Assembly (NCBI GenBank): GCA_018292915.2
Contig: JACVVK020000220.1
Span: 317,001 to 381,000 of the forward strand
From: Batillaria attramentaria
Lineage: Eukaryota > Mollusca > Gastropoda > Batillariidae
Direction: 5' to 3'
DNA length: 64,000 nucleotides
This document shows positions 26,285-39,914 of the stretch, piece by piece. The notes below the pieces were generated by a model. That model saw only the letters and a list, made by a program, of their open reading frames with translations. It searched no databases and was not told where the DNA came from. The position numbers were made by a program, and so were the translations under genes. How positions within the stretch are numbered: position 1 is the stretch's first letter; every line of letters starts with the position of its first letter.

Positions 26285-29200
26285 CCACAGCCAACTCTCC
26301 TTCAAGAAATGGGCGTGGAATTTTTATGTTTCAGTTTATAGCATGCACACATGATATCAACTGTTAAGACAAATACCATGACCGTTTTTCGGATTGCACA
26401 AGTAACTTCATCATTATAATAGAATTGCTTTCAGAGCCAGTTATGTTTAAGACTCTGTTGAGCTTCTCTTTTTCATTATGAAGTGGTGGGTACGCTTGTG
26501 TGAACTTCATGCTAATGATGATGAATATTATCTGAATAATTGCGCGGCTTAAAGCCCGAAAACTCACTCACTCATCTGAATAAGTGCTCCATATATTAAT
26601 AATACAATATCTTCAGAACCGGTAACCTCTCTCTACTTTCACAACTGACCCAGGCAAAAACTTATTCTCTTCTAAAACTGCATACCAATAACAAATTAGA
26701 ATGATTAAATACATAGATGTTTTTCTACAATAGTCATGAATGTCCAGAATATTTTTTTCTTTTAATAACCTACATATCAATAAGATCTTACTGTGGAAGC
26801 ATCCCCCAACGTGCATTCTTGCCTGTTACCCAGACTTGACTGAAGACTTTACCCAGTGTTTTGACTGCAAGCCTTTAAAATCAGTTCACTTCTTCGTCTC
26901 ATCAAATGTATCAACATTGTCACTGTCAGTCATGGCGAGGAGACATGTTCGTCTAATCTACGATGTATTAATTCACTTTTTCATATTTTTGATCATAAAA
27001 TTGAATTACGTGTGTGGTGTTACTGTTCGAAATATTACATTTTATGATCACGCTTCACCATGCTCAACATGAAAAAGTGACTACATTATGTAATGTCGCT
27101 ACGTGAAACCCTTCTTTATTTTATGGAACAAGCATCGGAACTGATATACAAAGAATGGTAATCTCGTTCTCAAGGATCACTGAAATGTCAGGCATTTTGT
27201 GGTCAACCAAAGAAAAGTTTCAGTATTGCGATTAAGAATCAGTATGTGCTTGTAAACGAAATCATCTCCCCTGATTGTACATTATCTCCCTTCACCTGCC
27301 GACTGGTCACAATTAAAGGATAAACAATAATTTTCAGGAGCCAATAGTCAGTAGACTGCAGGAGACTTGTACAACTGGAGCAGTGAGATGGTATGGTGTT
27401 TGTAGATAGAAGAATCTGTGAATATTTTTCATCACACTCATGCAGGTTGTGAGTATAGGCAAGTGCGGAGATTTGTTTGTTTGTTTGTTAAATTATAATC
27501 TAATTCTAAATGTACAGGCCCTGCATGTTTCTCTTGTTTCTAAATAAAAATATTTGTTGGCTTCTTTGGTATTTCTTGGTTGTTGTTTTTTTGTTGTTTT
27601 TTTTCGGCGTCCGCATTCCAGCAAATATGTCTGAGATCAAAACAGGACGGTTGCCCTTAAGGAATGATCTACAGGGTAAAGTGGTATCTGCATTCATTTA
27701 ATTATGGCTGTATTAGTATTTAGGTGGCACATGAAGAAAATCGAGGTTCCATGATACGGCGTACATATTGAAAGGCGTGGCTCAGTAATTAATTAATCAC
27801 TCAATGGATCCCTATTTCAATCAACTGCTCACTAAATGATTTCAGCCAGACAACCAATTAATCAGTCAAGCATTTAACAATGTCATTATTTCATTTGATA
27901 TATTAAACAAACAGACAGAGTGACAATGTACTCAGCCAGATATCATGCATCAGTAAAGAAGACAAACCGTGGTAAAAATGGTTAACTAAAACTGTCTCAT
28001 GCAAACTTTAAGCAACGACATCAAATTTGACGAGCAAATAAACCAGCACACAAAATCCCCTTATACTAACAACACGAACAACAGACAACACGAACAACAG
28101 TAAATACTAATATTTGTACCACTACTACTACTAATAATGATGATAACAATAATGGACAACACAAAAATGGCCTTATACGAAATAAAAAACTGGGAAAAAC
28201 AATCAATCTTATAACAATGCTAACGTTTGAGTGAACTCGTTTAGGGTCAGTGGGGATCATCCTGAGCGTTAGTTTGCTTCCGGTTCAACCCGTAAGCGGA
28301 GCCTTGTTGTGGGGAATTTTTAAACGTCACTTCGACCAACGTTAAGAAGGTTGTCACTTGATACTGTATCGGTGAATGGCAGATTAGTAAGCACCGGGAA
28401 GAAAGAAGGACATGTCCTCGTTCCCTTTGCATGTAGGCAGCTCGACGACATAATATTGATATCAGTTTGCATTCTACGTAGGTTAATCGACCTGTTTTTG
28501 TCTCTCTAAAGGAGACAGCGGGGCTAAATCATGCCATCTTGGCATAATGCCCAGAGATAATTATGATGATTCAGAAATGATAAACCAAATGCATAGAATG
28601 CAGAATAGCTTCGCAGAAAGTGTTCACAATCGGACAAACACTTCCCTTACCACGGTAAAACAAATACAAGTTACAAATATATCTAACTGATCACTCAGAG
28701 TTTTGCAATGTCATATGCAAATCATAAAACAGAAGAACGATAACGATGTACGTGACTGCATAAATATATAAATAATTATATGTTTGCACATTATGAAGCA
28801 CGGCATTTTAACCCGTAAAGGTTCTTTTAGGTTATTAACAAATGTGGCGCCGCATGCGAAAACAGGGCTAAAGTGACTGGTTACTGTTTTGAGCTAGACC
28901 ATGCAGCGAGAAGGGTACACGAACTGTTCACTGTCGCTTTCAGTTTCTAACCAATTATCGCTAAACAACTATCAAACATAAAACTATTCTGTTTTTACAC
29001 AAGAAAGGACACAGTTTGATGAATGGTTTCACACAATTTATGACTCAAACTTCTGCTGACGTGACACTGAAGAGTGTATAAGGATATATAACATTTTGTT
29101 AAAAAATCTCAGATCAGGAAATGCCCTATAAATGTGACATATTTCATTTTTCCTTGTCAAGTTCAAATTTTATCTATACCCGTGAACCAGCCAGCGAAAT

Positions 29201-30507
29201 GTATAGTCATTTAATGGGGAAATATTTGTGCAATTGTCATCTCAATATTCCACTACTAGCGATATCAGTGTCAGAATACCAACAACCGAGCACCGCCCCT
29301 CAAAAGAGCATGTAAACAGTAGAAAGAGGTGACCTTAACCCACTTTCAACCCAAGACACCCGTGATTAATATGCGACACATGTATATTCGTAGTGCATGT
29401 CTGGGTATCATGGCTGGGTCGATGCGTTCTCACCCTACTCCCCCCCCACCGTCACCTTCACCGCTGACCCGCCCGACCCTTTTTCACCGCTAACCCCACC
29501 CCTGTTCAAATCAGTAAAAACATCTCAATAAGGAGACGACACACTTGTGCTGCTATTTGATAATGACTGGTGGGTCGACGCGTTCTCACTCTAATCCCCC
29601 GGTGTAGCTAGGTCAGCCCTAGTCTCGATTTCCCGAAAATGAGCCTATCTTTGCACCCTTCACGTGATACTCAGCGGTACGCAGTAAACAAGTTTCGAGT
29701 AGGTCAGGCCACAGCCTTTCGTTGGGACACTGCCAATGTCACTATGGTGATAACTGAGTATTTAGTATAGCTGCTTACCGTATGACTCGACAATGGGACC
29801 CCAACATTCAAAAATGGGCTGACCCTGAACCTACATTACACGACCTAGGCCTGTTCATATTTCTGTTTCCGCCAAATGCCTGCAGGGTCCGTATGTGAAT
29901 AATTTATAACAACCGGGTAACAACACTGAGTAGGTATTGTTACTCAAATGTAAGCAGGCTTAAGCTGCATAAGCGCTTTGTGTGATAGCTGTCCTCGGCT
30001 CAAAAATATTTCATGGATATCTCATACTACTACTACTACTACTACTACTTAAATTCATTTGAATGTGATGCCTGTCCCTCATTAGGAGCTTCAGGCGCCT
30101 TTACAATAGGAGGTAAAAACAAAATTGACAGGGTATTAAAACACATTCAAGTAAGCATTTCGAGGCACACACACGACTGGTGTTAAATTGTATGGAAATT
30201 AGAAATTACATGATTAGAATGTTTGTTCTAAAACTGAAACACTTAAAGCACAAAAGGCAGCGAACAATCACGAACAAAACAAAAATTTATAGCAAAGCGT
30301 ATCTCTGGTATAAGCATCATTGGTAAACAGAGACAACATAAGTTGTAAAATTAGAAATATTAGCACGAGTGAACTTATCGAGTTCAACATGTATCTCTAC
30401 GTCTATATCTGTCAAATGTACAAGGACAATGCATAATATCTATAATACATACTTAGAGAAGTACGTACTTGGTAAGTGGCAACAATAACAGCAGCAGCAG
30501 CAGCAGT

Positions 30508-30538
<31 letters not shown>

Positions 30539-30595
30539 TATGACATGAACTGATGAAGTCTGTATATTATTTTAAAGTTACAGATGGATAAGCTG
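26285..30595. other. Convergent intergenic region between P2 and gene B: no gene supported
   Basis: AT-rich sequence with no confirmed exon. It holds (CTA)n at about 30020-30050, a (CAG/CAA)n at 30487-30537 and a small duplication (about 26035-26080 and 27265-27305, cctgattgta…tctcccttcac). A lone signal-like frame starts at 26932 (MARRHVRLIYDVLIHFFIFL) but no following exon was found. 3' UTRs of P2 and B probably extend into the edges. Confidence 0.5.
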
Positions 30596-31302
30596 TCAAC
30601 ATCCTTGTGGGCTGCTTTTGCAAGCAGCAGCGCCACCTGTGTTATGTGAAATTGAGCGAAGCTCGGTGTTTTCATATAACGGAGCAACATTCTTGGCATC
30701 ATCAGTCCCCTCCGCTATGTCAGTTGATACAGAAGGATGCAGGTAGTCATCAGGTAGAGCGGGACGCAGGCAGCGCCGTGGTGGCTCTACAAACATTGCA
30801 GAACACAACTAATGAAAAATGTGTGGGCGAACAGAAGAAAAAAAAGAAAAGAAAACAAAGATATTTTTTAACATAAAAATATGACAGCAGCAGACTGCTC
30901 GAGCAAGCATAAACGGGTTGATTCCATCTTTGCTAAGCCAACCTATGGTTTGGATCAGTTTCGCTTGTGAGTGTTCTTGTACGCTCGAAATACTCTATCT
31001 TGATGATTAGTACAGCTCTTAATGCGATACAGTGTTGATGACACTTTGCGCATGCGGTCGGATATATAAATTGTACTTTTCTTACACTACTGGAGAACTA
31101 AGTGTGGTCGCCGCGTCAACAAGTACGCTTCTCTTGGCTCAGTGCTAGCATTACAGATACTGTCTTTATCCAGGTGTCTACGTGGCGTGATGATAGATAC
31201 CCCGAATCCAGCTTCGAATCCGAACGATAAGTGAGCATGAAAACCAACCCCAAAGTCCATCACCCTACCATTCCACCCCCCCCCCTCTCTCTCTCTCACG
31301 CA

Positions 31303-31375
<73 letters not shown>

Positions 31376-31771
31376 TCTCAAAGAGGCTGGGCAGCCTATA
31401 CTCGTTAGCCTCGCAAAAAAAAAACAAACCCGCAAGGTTTCATTCAATTCAATTCTATCGTTAACCTGGACTGGACGGAGGCGTCTCATCAGGAATCTCA
31501 AAGTAGGAGTGTACACTCTGGTTGCTCTGGCTGGATTCGGTACCAGGTTCAGGTTGATGTTGTAACGGTTCCTGAATTTCCATATTCATTGGCTCCCTTC
31601 TCTCAGCTGGCTGCCCATGGTTTGTATCTCTTGCAGTTTCGTTGACTCTTCCGCCTGTTACACAATAGTGTTCTTTGCTGTCAAAGTGGATCGAACAAGT
31701 CAATGCCTATTACCATTACGAAACGTTCTAGGGTTCAACAGTTGTGGATAGCTGGTTTGCAGCACCGCACT

Positions 31772-31832
<61 letters not shown>

Positions 31833-33404
31833 TGCTCGTTCGTCAAGCTCTAACCTTTCTTGTGTCGAATAACGCTGATGGTTATGACAGTTACTGCAAT
31901 GGCGGCAACAACAACACTGCCAAACACAGTAAAGTCGACTCTTGTTGAAGACAGCTCATGATAAACATGCAGAGAATCTTTTGTGGAACTGGTAGTTCTT
32001 CCCAATGTAACTGTGGCAGGTTCAGTTGAAGTAGTCACTGTTTCTGCAGAGAGAAAAAACAACAACAAAATAATCATGGAAACAGATAGCCCCCCCCCCC
32101 CCACACACACACACACATAGACATACTGACTTTTGTCACAAAAAAGAGAAACCACCACCACCACCATCACCACCACCACCACCACCACCACAACAACAAC
32201 CCGATTCGGTAGATGCTTGTTCAAAACTGGGAATTATCTTTGATAACCATCAATTAATTTGACATTGACCTTTGTCGGTGAGCAAAACATGGGCGTGTCC
32301 AGTCCCCGCGTCGTTAGTGAGTTCCAGCCGCCACTGTCCCTCCTCCTCTTTCCTCACATTGTCCAGCCGGACAGTCAGCGTCAGGTCAGGCGGGGTCCCC
32401 GTCATATAACACCTGCTGTGTCTAGCAAATAGTAGTGCGTTATCTATATGTGCGGCAAAAATCGTATTACTAATGCTTTCGTTACAATCGGATGGCCACC
32501 TCTATTTCAGACCTCTATTTCAGACCTTTTCTATCTGCCATTATAGTAATCGTAGACTTCATAATTTGCAAACGATACCTCAGATTTACTTACTGAATTT
32601 CCATTTCAATTTTGAGGTTAGACAGTCTTTTCTTCATTGTGCATGACTCGAGTTCGGCCGTGTGAGTTCGTATAGGCAAAACAAAGTCCTGTCCATTATA
32701 GATGCTGATCGTGGTGTTCTTTACTCCAACAAAGTTTGGAGGGCCTGAAGACAGACAAAGGTTTTACATTAATGTAATAACACCTTCCCAACATCCTGAA
32801 AGCATAAAACCTTTGTGCAAAGGAAGTGTTTACATAAATTTCCCGTGCTTGACTGAATCAGCTCAAAAGACTAAAGACTAAAGTATGCTCACATTTAACG
32901 AGCAGTGTAGCAGTTTTGTTGTGACTAGCCCCTGGTGCCTCACAGCGAATGAGGCCAGCGTCCTGACAGCCCACAGCAGGAAACCTGTATCGGATCTGTC
33001 CACTGCTGTAGATGCTGCCTTCCATCTCTACCCCGTGTCTGTCCAACAGGCGGGCAGTGACAGGAGGGTTGCCGTTCTCCCACAGGCAGGTGATGTTCAC
33101 AGACTGATTTTCGTCTTGTATCTGCTCTGGCTCCAACTTCAAACTCATAACTTGAGGTGGGTCTGAAACAGTTAAAGATATGTGCCCTATTTTATAAAGA
33201 ATGCCCTGGGAACAATCAGGACATGATACCAGACTTGTGTGTGTTCCTTTCTTGAAACATACGGAGAGACCATGATGAAAAAGTCCGGAGTACCATGGAG
33301 CGTAGTTAGTCCAAATTAGGACAAAGAATCATCGAGCAAAATTTTTAGCATTAAATGCTACGTATCACTGACATTATCAGAAAATGATGCCACTTCCAAT
33401 TTTG

Positions 33405-33474
<70 letters not shown>

Positions 33475-36400
33475 GATGATGATGATGATAAAACATTATT
33501 TATCAACGGTAGAAATGTTCAGAGAAAGAGATTGTCGCTTTGCAAATTTGCCGACGTTTAAAACTGCAGAGATCGCGACTGTCTAAGTAGAAAACGTTCC
33601 AACAAAGAGGAAAAAAGACAAAAAGGGAGAGAATCTTACAGGTGATGTTGAAAACTACTTCACGTTCTTCAGCTATTCCTGAAGTAGTCCGCCAGATCCA
33701 GCTTCCAATGTCCGCCCTGGTGACAGTCCTTGTGAACCGGAACATGTCTTCATGTGAACCGCAGCTACAGTTATTCTTCAGGTGGGACACATGGCATTTG
33801 CTATTAATGAGCCTTATGTTACAAACATCTTTCTGAATCGGAAGCTTAGTTTCCTTAGAGTCCTTTTCGTTTCTTGCTACAGTGATGCTAAATATATGAG
33901 GCAGACTGCAGCTTGTGTCGAAACTGAAGGGCAGTGAGATATTCGTGTTTTCCTCTGCTGTCAGTTCGAAATGGTCTAAAGTTGGAAAGACGAAGGAGTA
34001 GGAACCTGCGGGGGGAAAAAGCAAACACTTAAATGTTACTCTGCGTGGCATTCTGTCCAATATGACTAAACCACTATATGACGTAATGTTGATAGGCTAA
34101 AGATGGAAAAGAAAAAGACGCAGAAATAATTGTCGTTACGCCTATAGGACGACTTTAGTTTGGACATGACCTACAGACAAACGTACAGAGCGAGAAATAC
34201 GTGTAGGAGTTTGGCGAGGTGAGTGTCTGTGAGTTTAACGTCCTTTCCCACCACGTATAAAACATTTGCAGGGTGCACTGAGTGACAAAGTAGACATAAA
34301 TTACCTTCATGCTCCTCAGTGCAGTGAAGCATTTATAGCAGCATTAAGGTTAGTTTTGGTTCACCCATGTAGGCAAAGGGGAATTTAATACGTAGACACG
34401 ATCATGACCAAAACGGGTTTCCATAGCAGGTATATCTGGGTTAGGGCTTGGTTCAAAGGAGACTTTGCTGCACCTGAGGGGGCGCGACGGCCCTTTGAGC
34501 GCGCAGTACAGAGCTGTACTTTTGTACCGCAAACGCCATTACATTTCGAAAGCTCTTTCGGCGGGCCAAAGACTGTTTCTTCTATGTACTGTGTCGCTAG
34601 TCATAGTTTAAGGTAGGTCGGCAGTTTGACTCGCAGTTTTGTTGCTGTTGTTGTTTTTTAGTTGCTTTTGGTGTGCGTGGTTTTTTGTTTGTTTTTGTTT
34701 TTTTTTTTTTTGGTCGTTGTTTTGTTCGTTTTTTTTCAGCTAATAGCCATTATTTTCAAATAACATTGACACGCGGGTCGTGGGTCGGCCTCCATGGCGT
34801 TGTGGGAGCCGGGACTGTCGGGCTAAGTGCGTCGGACTTTCAATGCTTGGGTCTTGAGTTCAAATCCCGACTGGGGCAAAATATTTGCGCTGGCCTCTTT
34901 CTTGTTGCCCCATCTTTGATATCACCCAAATGTGGGGGAAAGGGACGTTAAACCCTACTCACCCGCCCTCAACCACTGTACCGCAGCGGCTAATTGACTT
35001 TAGAGGGACGTTTCAATGTGCATTTCTATTATATTTTCAAGATTTTGCTCGTTTAAAACAGTTTGTGATTATGACGTACGCGATACAAATATACACAATA
35101 GAACAGTAATTTCTTTAATTTCTGGGTGAAATCTGTGTTACGATTTGGGTCTCCAAAATGGCGATAGATTTGTGTTATCGATTATCTGCTCTGAAGGATT
35201 GCATAGTACAACCTGGCCGCGTTGAGTGCAGCTCTTACTCGTCTCGTTATATCGCTGCAGCGAATCAAGTTGAAGGTCACTTTCCAAAAATAGCTGACAA
35301 CCGCACCGGAAGGTTCATTGGAATGTGACGCCAGGCGCCAGCCGTGGACGGAACTAATTCAATAAAACAGTTGTAAACTTTGATTCATGCTGCTGGCGGA
35401 TTTTTTAAATAGATTATTCTGGACGTTCTCGACGCAGTTTGTGATGATGATGTACGTGCTCGCATAACAGTGACGTGTCGGTGCTTGGCAGGACAGTCGA
35501 ATCAGGCAGACTCGTGGTAGGTGCTGCAAGTTTGATTTCAGGCAGTGTTGTGGTCAGCAAAAAAAAAAAAAAAAAAAAAATCATGAAGATCTACAGACGT
35601 GGTGATGGTGGTGGTGGTGGTGGTGGTATGTGTGTGTGTGTGTGTGTGTGGGGGGGGGGGTCAAGTTTTTAACTTTGAGATTTTTGTTTTGCATTTTGGG
35701 GTCCTTAAAGAACCAATACAACATCTACGAAAGATGCAAAGCTGGATGTATCTTATAAACACGTTAAAAATGAGCATATAATACAACCACGCTATACCGG
35801 CATGATTCTCATTTCACATTTCACCAGCCATTTTCTCAGCATGGCCGCTTTTCAACAGCACGTTTTTCACAAACAAATCCCAGACCCACACAATGCTACA
35901 GAAATGATTTTCATGCCAAAGGCAAGCTTATTTTCTGCACTTTTCGGGTTCGCCAATAATTCTGTTTGCCCAAGTTCACCCTTTGTATCCTTTGTGTTGG
36001 ACCCCATCGGATTTATTTGATATGCGTCGAGTTATGCGTTGACTAGAATAGTCTCATTTGTAGAGCTGTGACATATCTGGCGATATTGTACGCCGCTTTC
36101 ATCATTTACCCTATCTCTGGCCGGCGATATAGAAACAATATGAGTCAGGTGCTACAGAAAAGCTATTACGGAAAATATTACCCGTTGTCTTCACACAACT
36201 GACCATTGCTACTACTTCATCAAACTAACAAAAACAAAAACAAAAACCCGAACAACAAAAGAAACATCGACAACAAAAGAATGAAAATAGATAACACGAC
36301 AACAGCAAAACAAGAAACACAAAATCTGTTTTATGACAAATCCGTCTGCATCAGTACCTATTGCCATACGAGGGCATACAAGTAAACGGTGAATATTCAG

Positions 36401-36557
36401 TCATATTAGCCGTCACACCTCTCACATGCTCACAACGGAGTCATTCAAACAGATATATCATATGATCACACTTACATTTTGCAGTGTCAAAAGAAGTCGT
36501 GTTCAAGGACATCCGAAACAGGAGACAAAACCACACAGGCAAAAGTCTTTTCATCAT
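30596..36557 (-). CDS. Gene B: paralogue of gene A, three-domain Ig-like membrane receptor, 8 coding exons
   Basis: Exons: 36476-36557, 33640-34005, 32893-33162, 32594-32744, 32270-32412, 31855-32043, 31466-31654, 30596-30786; joined length is 527 codons including TGA. The signal exon is 82 bp, as in A, and has two adjacent ATGs. D1 (28-149) has FVFPTLDHFELTAEEN, CSCGSHEDMFRFTR and SWIWR. D2 (150-239) has NITCLWEN and the block shared with A. D3 (240-337) has CPPNFVG…KKRLSNLKIEMEIQ, then the GTPPDLTL block. The TM is near 375-396 in FTVFGSVVVAAIAVTVITISV. The tail carries SYFEIPDETPPSSP, then EPPRRCLRPALPDDYLHPSV and PLYENTEL. The donor after the first tail exon is a weak GTTAAC: if it is not used, a TAA stop follows SSPG and the YENT exon is lost. 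Gene B starts about 605 bp from the divergent gene P3. Confidence 0.8.
31286..31375. repeat. (TC)n and (CA)n in the last intron of gene B
   Basis: It lies about 90 bp from the donor after the first tail exon, the same relative position as the (TG)n in gene A. Confidence 0.95.
31771..31831. repeat. (TG)n(AG)n after the TM exon of gene B
   Basis: TG about 42 bp then AG about 19 bp, 24 bp from the TM exon donor. Confidence 0.95.
33410..33489. repeat. (GA)n(TGA)n after D1 of gene B
   Basis: GA about 60 bp then TGA about 20 bp, followed by aaaacattatttatcaacgg. A matching (GAT)n plus aaaactttatttatttatctacgg lies at 16699-16750 in the same intron of gene A. Confidence 0.95.
34794..34967 (+). mobile_element. 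tRNA-derived SINE, family 1
   Basis: The copy has a diverged head (gggctaagtgcgtcggac…gagttcaaatcccgac), the family body (tttgatatcacccaaatgtg) and the tail ggacgttaaaccct. It lies upstream of D1 in the first intron of gene B, antisense to it. Target duplications could not be assigned. Confidence 0.75.
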
Positions 36558-37162
36558 AACTGCGTGAAAAGTGAATAATACAATTGTACCGACTACTCAA
36601 AAAGCCACCTACACAGTGCGGAGTTTCAAAGAGAAGTGTCAGATTTTCAGTAATGAGAAATGTTATGTTCCTTAGTTATTTCCGTCTAAAACGCCGCGTG
36701 TATCCAACGAAATATATTTATTTCCTTATGATCACCACAGTCAAGAAGTGGCAGCATCTCGTATGCAAAGTTCAGACAGAACTGGTTCGGAGCATTTTAT
36801 TAATAATTTTATTGTTATCATAATTATAAAGCACGCGTTGTTTGTGTGCGGGCTGTTATCCGGAAGCAACTGTGTCTATTCCCCTTGTAGCTATTTTATG
36901 CAGTAAAGCCAAAATTAATGGGGTGGAGTTACGGTTTTCCAAATTTGGTTTTCAGATTTCTTAAAGGCAGTTATGTGTATAAGCATGAAAATGTACTTCT
37001 TTTAAATGGTAATTACAGTCTGTATGTATACAGCTGGACTGAATAACTTTGGCAATATACACTTAGAAATCCAATCTATCTTACTTAATTTGCCAGGTTT
37101 GGGATTTTGTTTGTTTGTTTTGTTTTCGGTTTGTTAATTTTTTTGGTTTATTTTCAGGCATT
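36558..37162. promoter_or_regulatory. Candidate bidirectional promoter between genes B and P3
   Basis: The translation starts of B (minus) and P3 (plus) are separated by only about 605 bp. The P3 start exon begins with an acceptor (ttattttcag) five bases before the ATG, so its transcription start is further upstream, within or before this interval. A ttataaag box lies near 36826 on the plus strand. The segment is AT-rich and holds no other gene. Shared control of the pair is an inference from spacing only. Confidence 0.3.
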
Positions 37163-38590
37163 ATGAATTCTGAAATTCATCTGTATTTGTGGGCTGCTTA
37201 CGTGGTACTGATCTCCGGTGTTAGTGGTACGTACAGGCTACACACGGTTAATTTAAGGCACAATGATGTAGAATCACCCCGGCATGAAACAGATTCTCTT
37301 CCTGTGGTAATTTTCAAATTACGTCAACCCAGTCTGAATTTATAGGAGACGACTTTCTGAAAGGCGACTAACAACAACAACAACAAACAAACAAAAAGGA
37401 AAACCAATATCAAAATCCATGTCCCAGTTGACCCAGTTCATCTTCTCCTTTCTTCTTCTTCTTCTTGTTCTTGTCCTTGTCCTTGTTCTTGTTCTTCTTC
37501 TTTTTCTTAAACTGCAATCTTCATAATAATATTTCGAAGCATTGTTAACATTTTCCCTAATTTGATTGTGCAGGTCATGTCATACGCTGCCATGCTCCAC
37601 CTGTTGCAAGGGGTAAAACAGCAGACGTGACGTGCTATTTCAACCGTGACATAAGCCTGGAAAGAAGAGACTTTGCTGTTCATAGATATGACCTGAAAGG
37701 AAAGTTTCAAGGTTTGTAAGCGTTACGACTGACGTGCCATGTTTGATTGATAAATGAATTACATCAGTATACGTCTAGGGATGTTTTATCTCCGTAAATG
37801 AATCAAATCCTAATCAGTAATAATACGTTTATACAATCACCATGGTTTGTCTTGCATACCTGAGACGGATACGTCCTGAAAGTCAAAAACTATTTTTGAA
37901 ATGGATGTGTTAAAACCAAGGAATCATCATCATCATCGTTGACGTCATCATACGGGAAGTTAAAACGCAACGCTGCTGTACATTCTGTAGTCGATCACTA
38001 TACGTTCCAGCCCTTCAAAAAGTTTAGTTAAAAGGGGCAGCTATCATCACCACACTCAGACACCTGCTCAGTGACATCCTCTCAAATGCTGGAGCTGGCT
38101 TAGCAAACATGGAACGAGCTCGTTTAATGAAGGCCGGTATGATCAGCAAACAAACAAACAAACAAACAAACAAACAAACAAAAACAATTGTCATGCGAAA
38201 CGCGTAAGCCACCAGTTGCTTCTTGAAAATGTCAATGGCGAATGGTGTCCTGGTGGGTTGAAGCCTTCCAATCGTCGGCATGTATAAAACACCTCCAATA
38301 TTAAAAAGTATGAAGAAATGGTAAATAATTTATGGCCAAATTTAAGCTTTCGGCATAATATGGATGTCTTTGTCTTTCTTCTTCATAGGCGACGTATTAA
38401 GTTGCTTCTGGATGGGCAATGTCAGCGTTCCAATTTGTGAGCAGAAGGATGGCTATCATTTCAACAAGCAAGTGAACGAGAGTGCGACTTTCCAAATCAA
38501 GAATGCTACAGAGGAAAACATTGGGACATACGTGTGTCAGGTGACGCCTGCAGGAGATGATAAATTGGAGAGCTGTTTTTTCGCGCTAGA

Positions 38591-38644
<54 letters not shown>

Positions 38645-38906
38645 GACGTGCAAAAAATCAAAATGACATACAATAATTAACGTTTGCTTAGGATATTATT
38701 TTTTGAACAGGCAGTTTAAGCCTGTTGGAGATGATAAATTGGAGAGCTGTTTTTTTCGCGCTAGAAGGTCTCTCTCTCTCTCTCTGGGTCGTAAAAAAAA
38801 TCATAATGACATACAATAATTAACGTTTGCTTAGGATATTATTTTTTGAACAGGCAGTTTAAGCCTGTAGGAGATGATAAATTGGAGAGCTGTTTTTTAG
38901 CGCTAG

Positions 38907-38965
<59 letters not shown>

Positions 38966-39498
38966 GACGTGCAAAAAATCAAAATGACATACAATAATTA
39001 ACGTTTGCTTAGGATATTATTTTTTTAACAGGCAGTTTAAGCAGATGTCCGCGCCTGTTACAATTTTCTACTAAAAAATAAACATAGAAAGAAATATCTT
39101 TGAACGACGTAATTCAGCTGTTATTATTCGATGTAAAAGATATCTGAAAATTTACAACTTTAAACTTGTTTACGATATGTATTAGTTGTACTAAATCGCC
39201 AGCGCAATCGTATTCATTGAAGTAATTCAGCATTACAAATCGCCCCTTTAAATTCCGCCTGAAATTTGCCATTTTGCGGGGTTAAAAGTGACTCCTCACA
39301 TGACCTGCAAAGACCTTTCTGTCTGAGACCTTTTTGTAAACTGTCGTGAGTGCTGTAAGGTTTGTCTGACCTAGAAATTCGTTTTGTCTGTATTTGTTTT
39401 ATTGGTTTTACTACTTAGAACTTATTTGGATTTGTCAATTTTTCAGAACCCACTCAATGTAACTGGACGCAACATTGTCCAGAAAAAGGTAAAACAAA

Positions 39499-39579
<81 letters not shown>

Positions 39580-39830
39580 CAGATTTATGCTTGTTGTTGC
39601 TGTTTCTTCTCTTGCAGACACCATGCTTGTGCAAAGTACTTATAATACTTATAAATCTGCTACTATACTATGATATGGCTTGACGTTTGGTTGTTAGATT
39701 ACAGTATTTTAATTTATCGGTAAAAGGTGGGGATTTTTTGTAGTATGCAAATAGGGTAAGACTGCAACAAACAAGGAACACATGGGAAACACCAAGACAC
39801 ATTCCGAGGACATATTTTGTGTGATCCAGT

Positions 39831-39914
<84 letters not shown>

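Noticed and set aside
26932..27072. Signal-peptide-like frame MARRHVRLIYDVLIHFFIFL
   Set aside because: Only a weak donor and no compatible downstream exon were found; kept as a note in the intergenic entry.
38546..39040. CRISPR-like spaced repeats
   Set aside because: Repeats are an exon-intron triplication with (CT)n in a eukaryotic gene; no short palindromic repeats with unique spacers.
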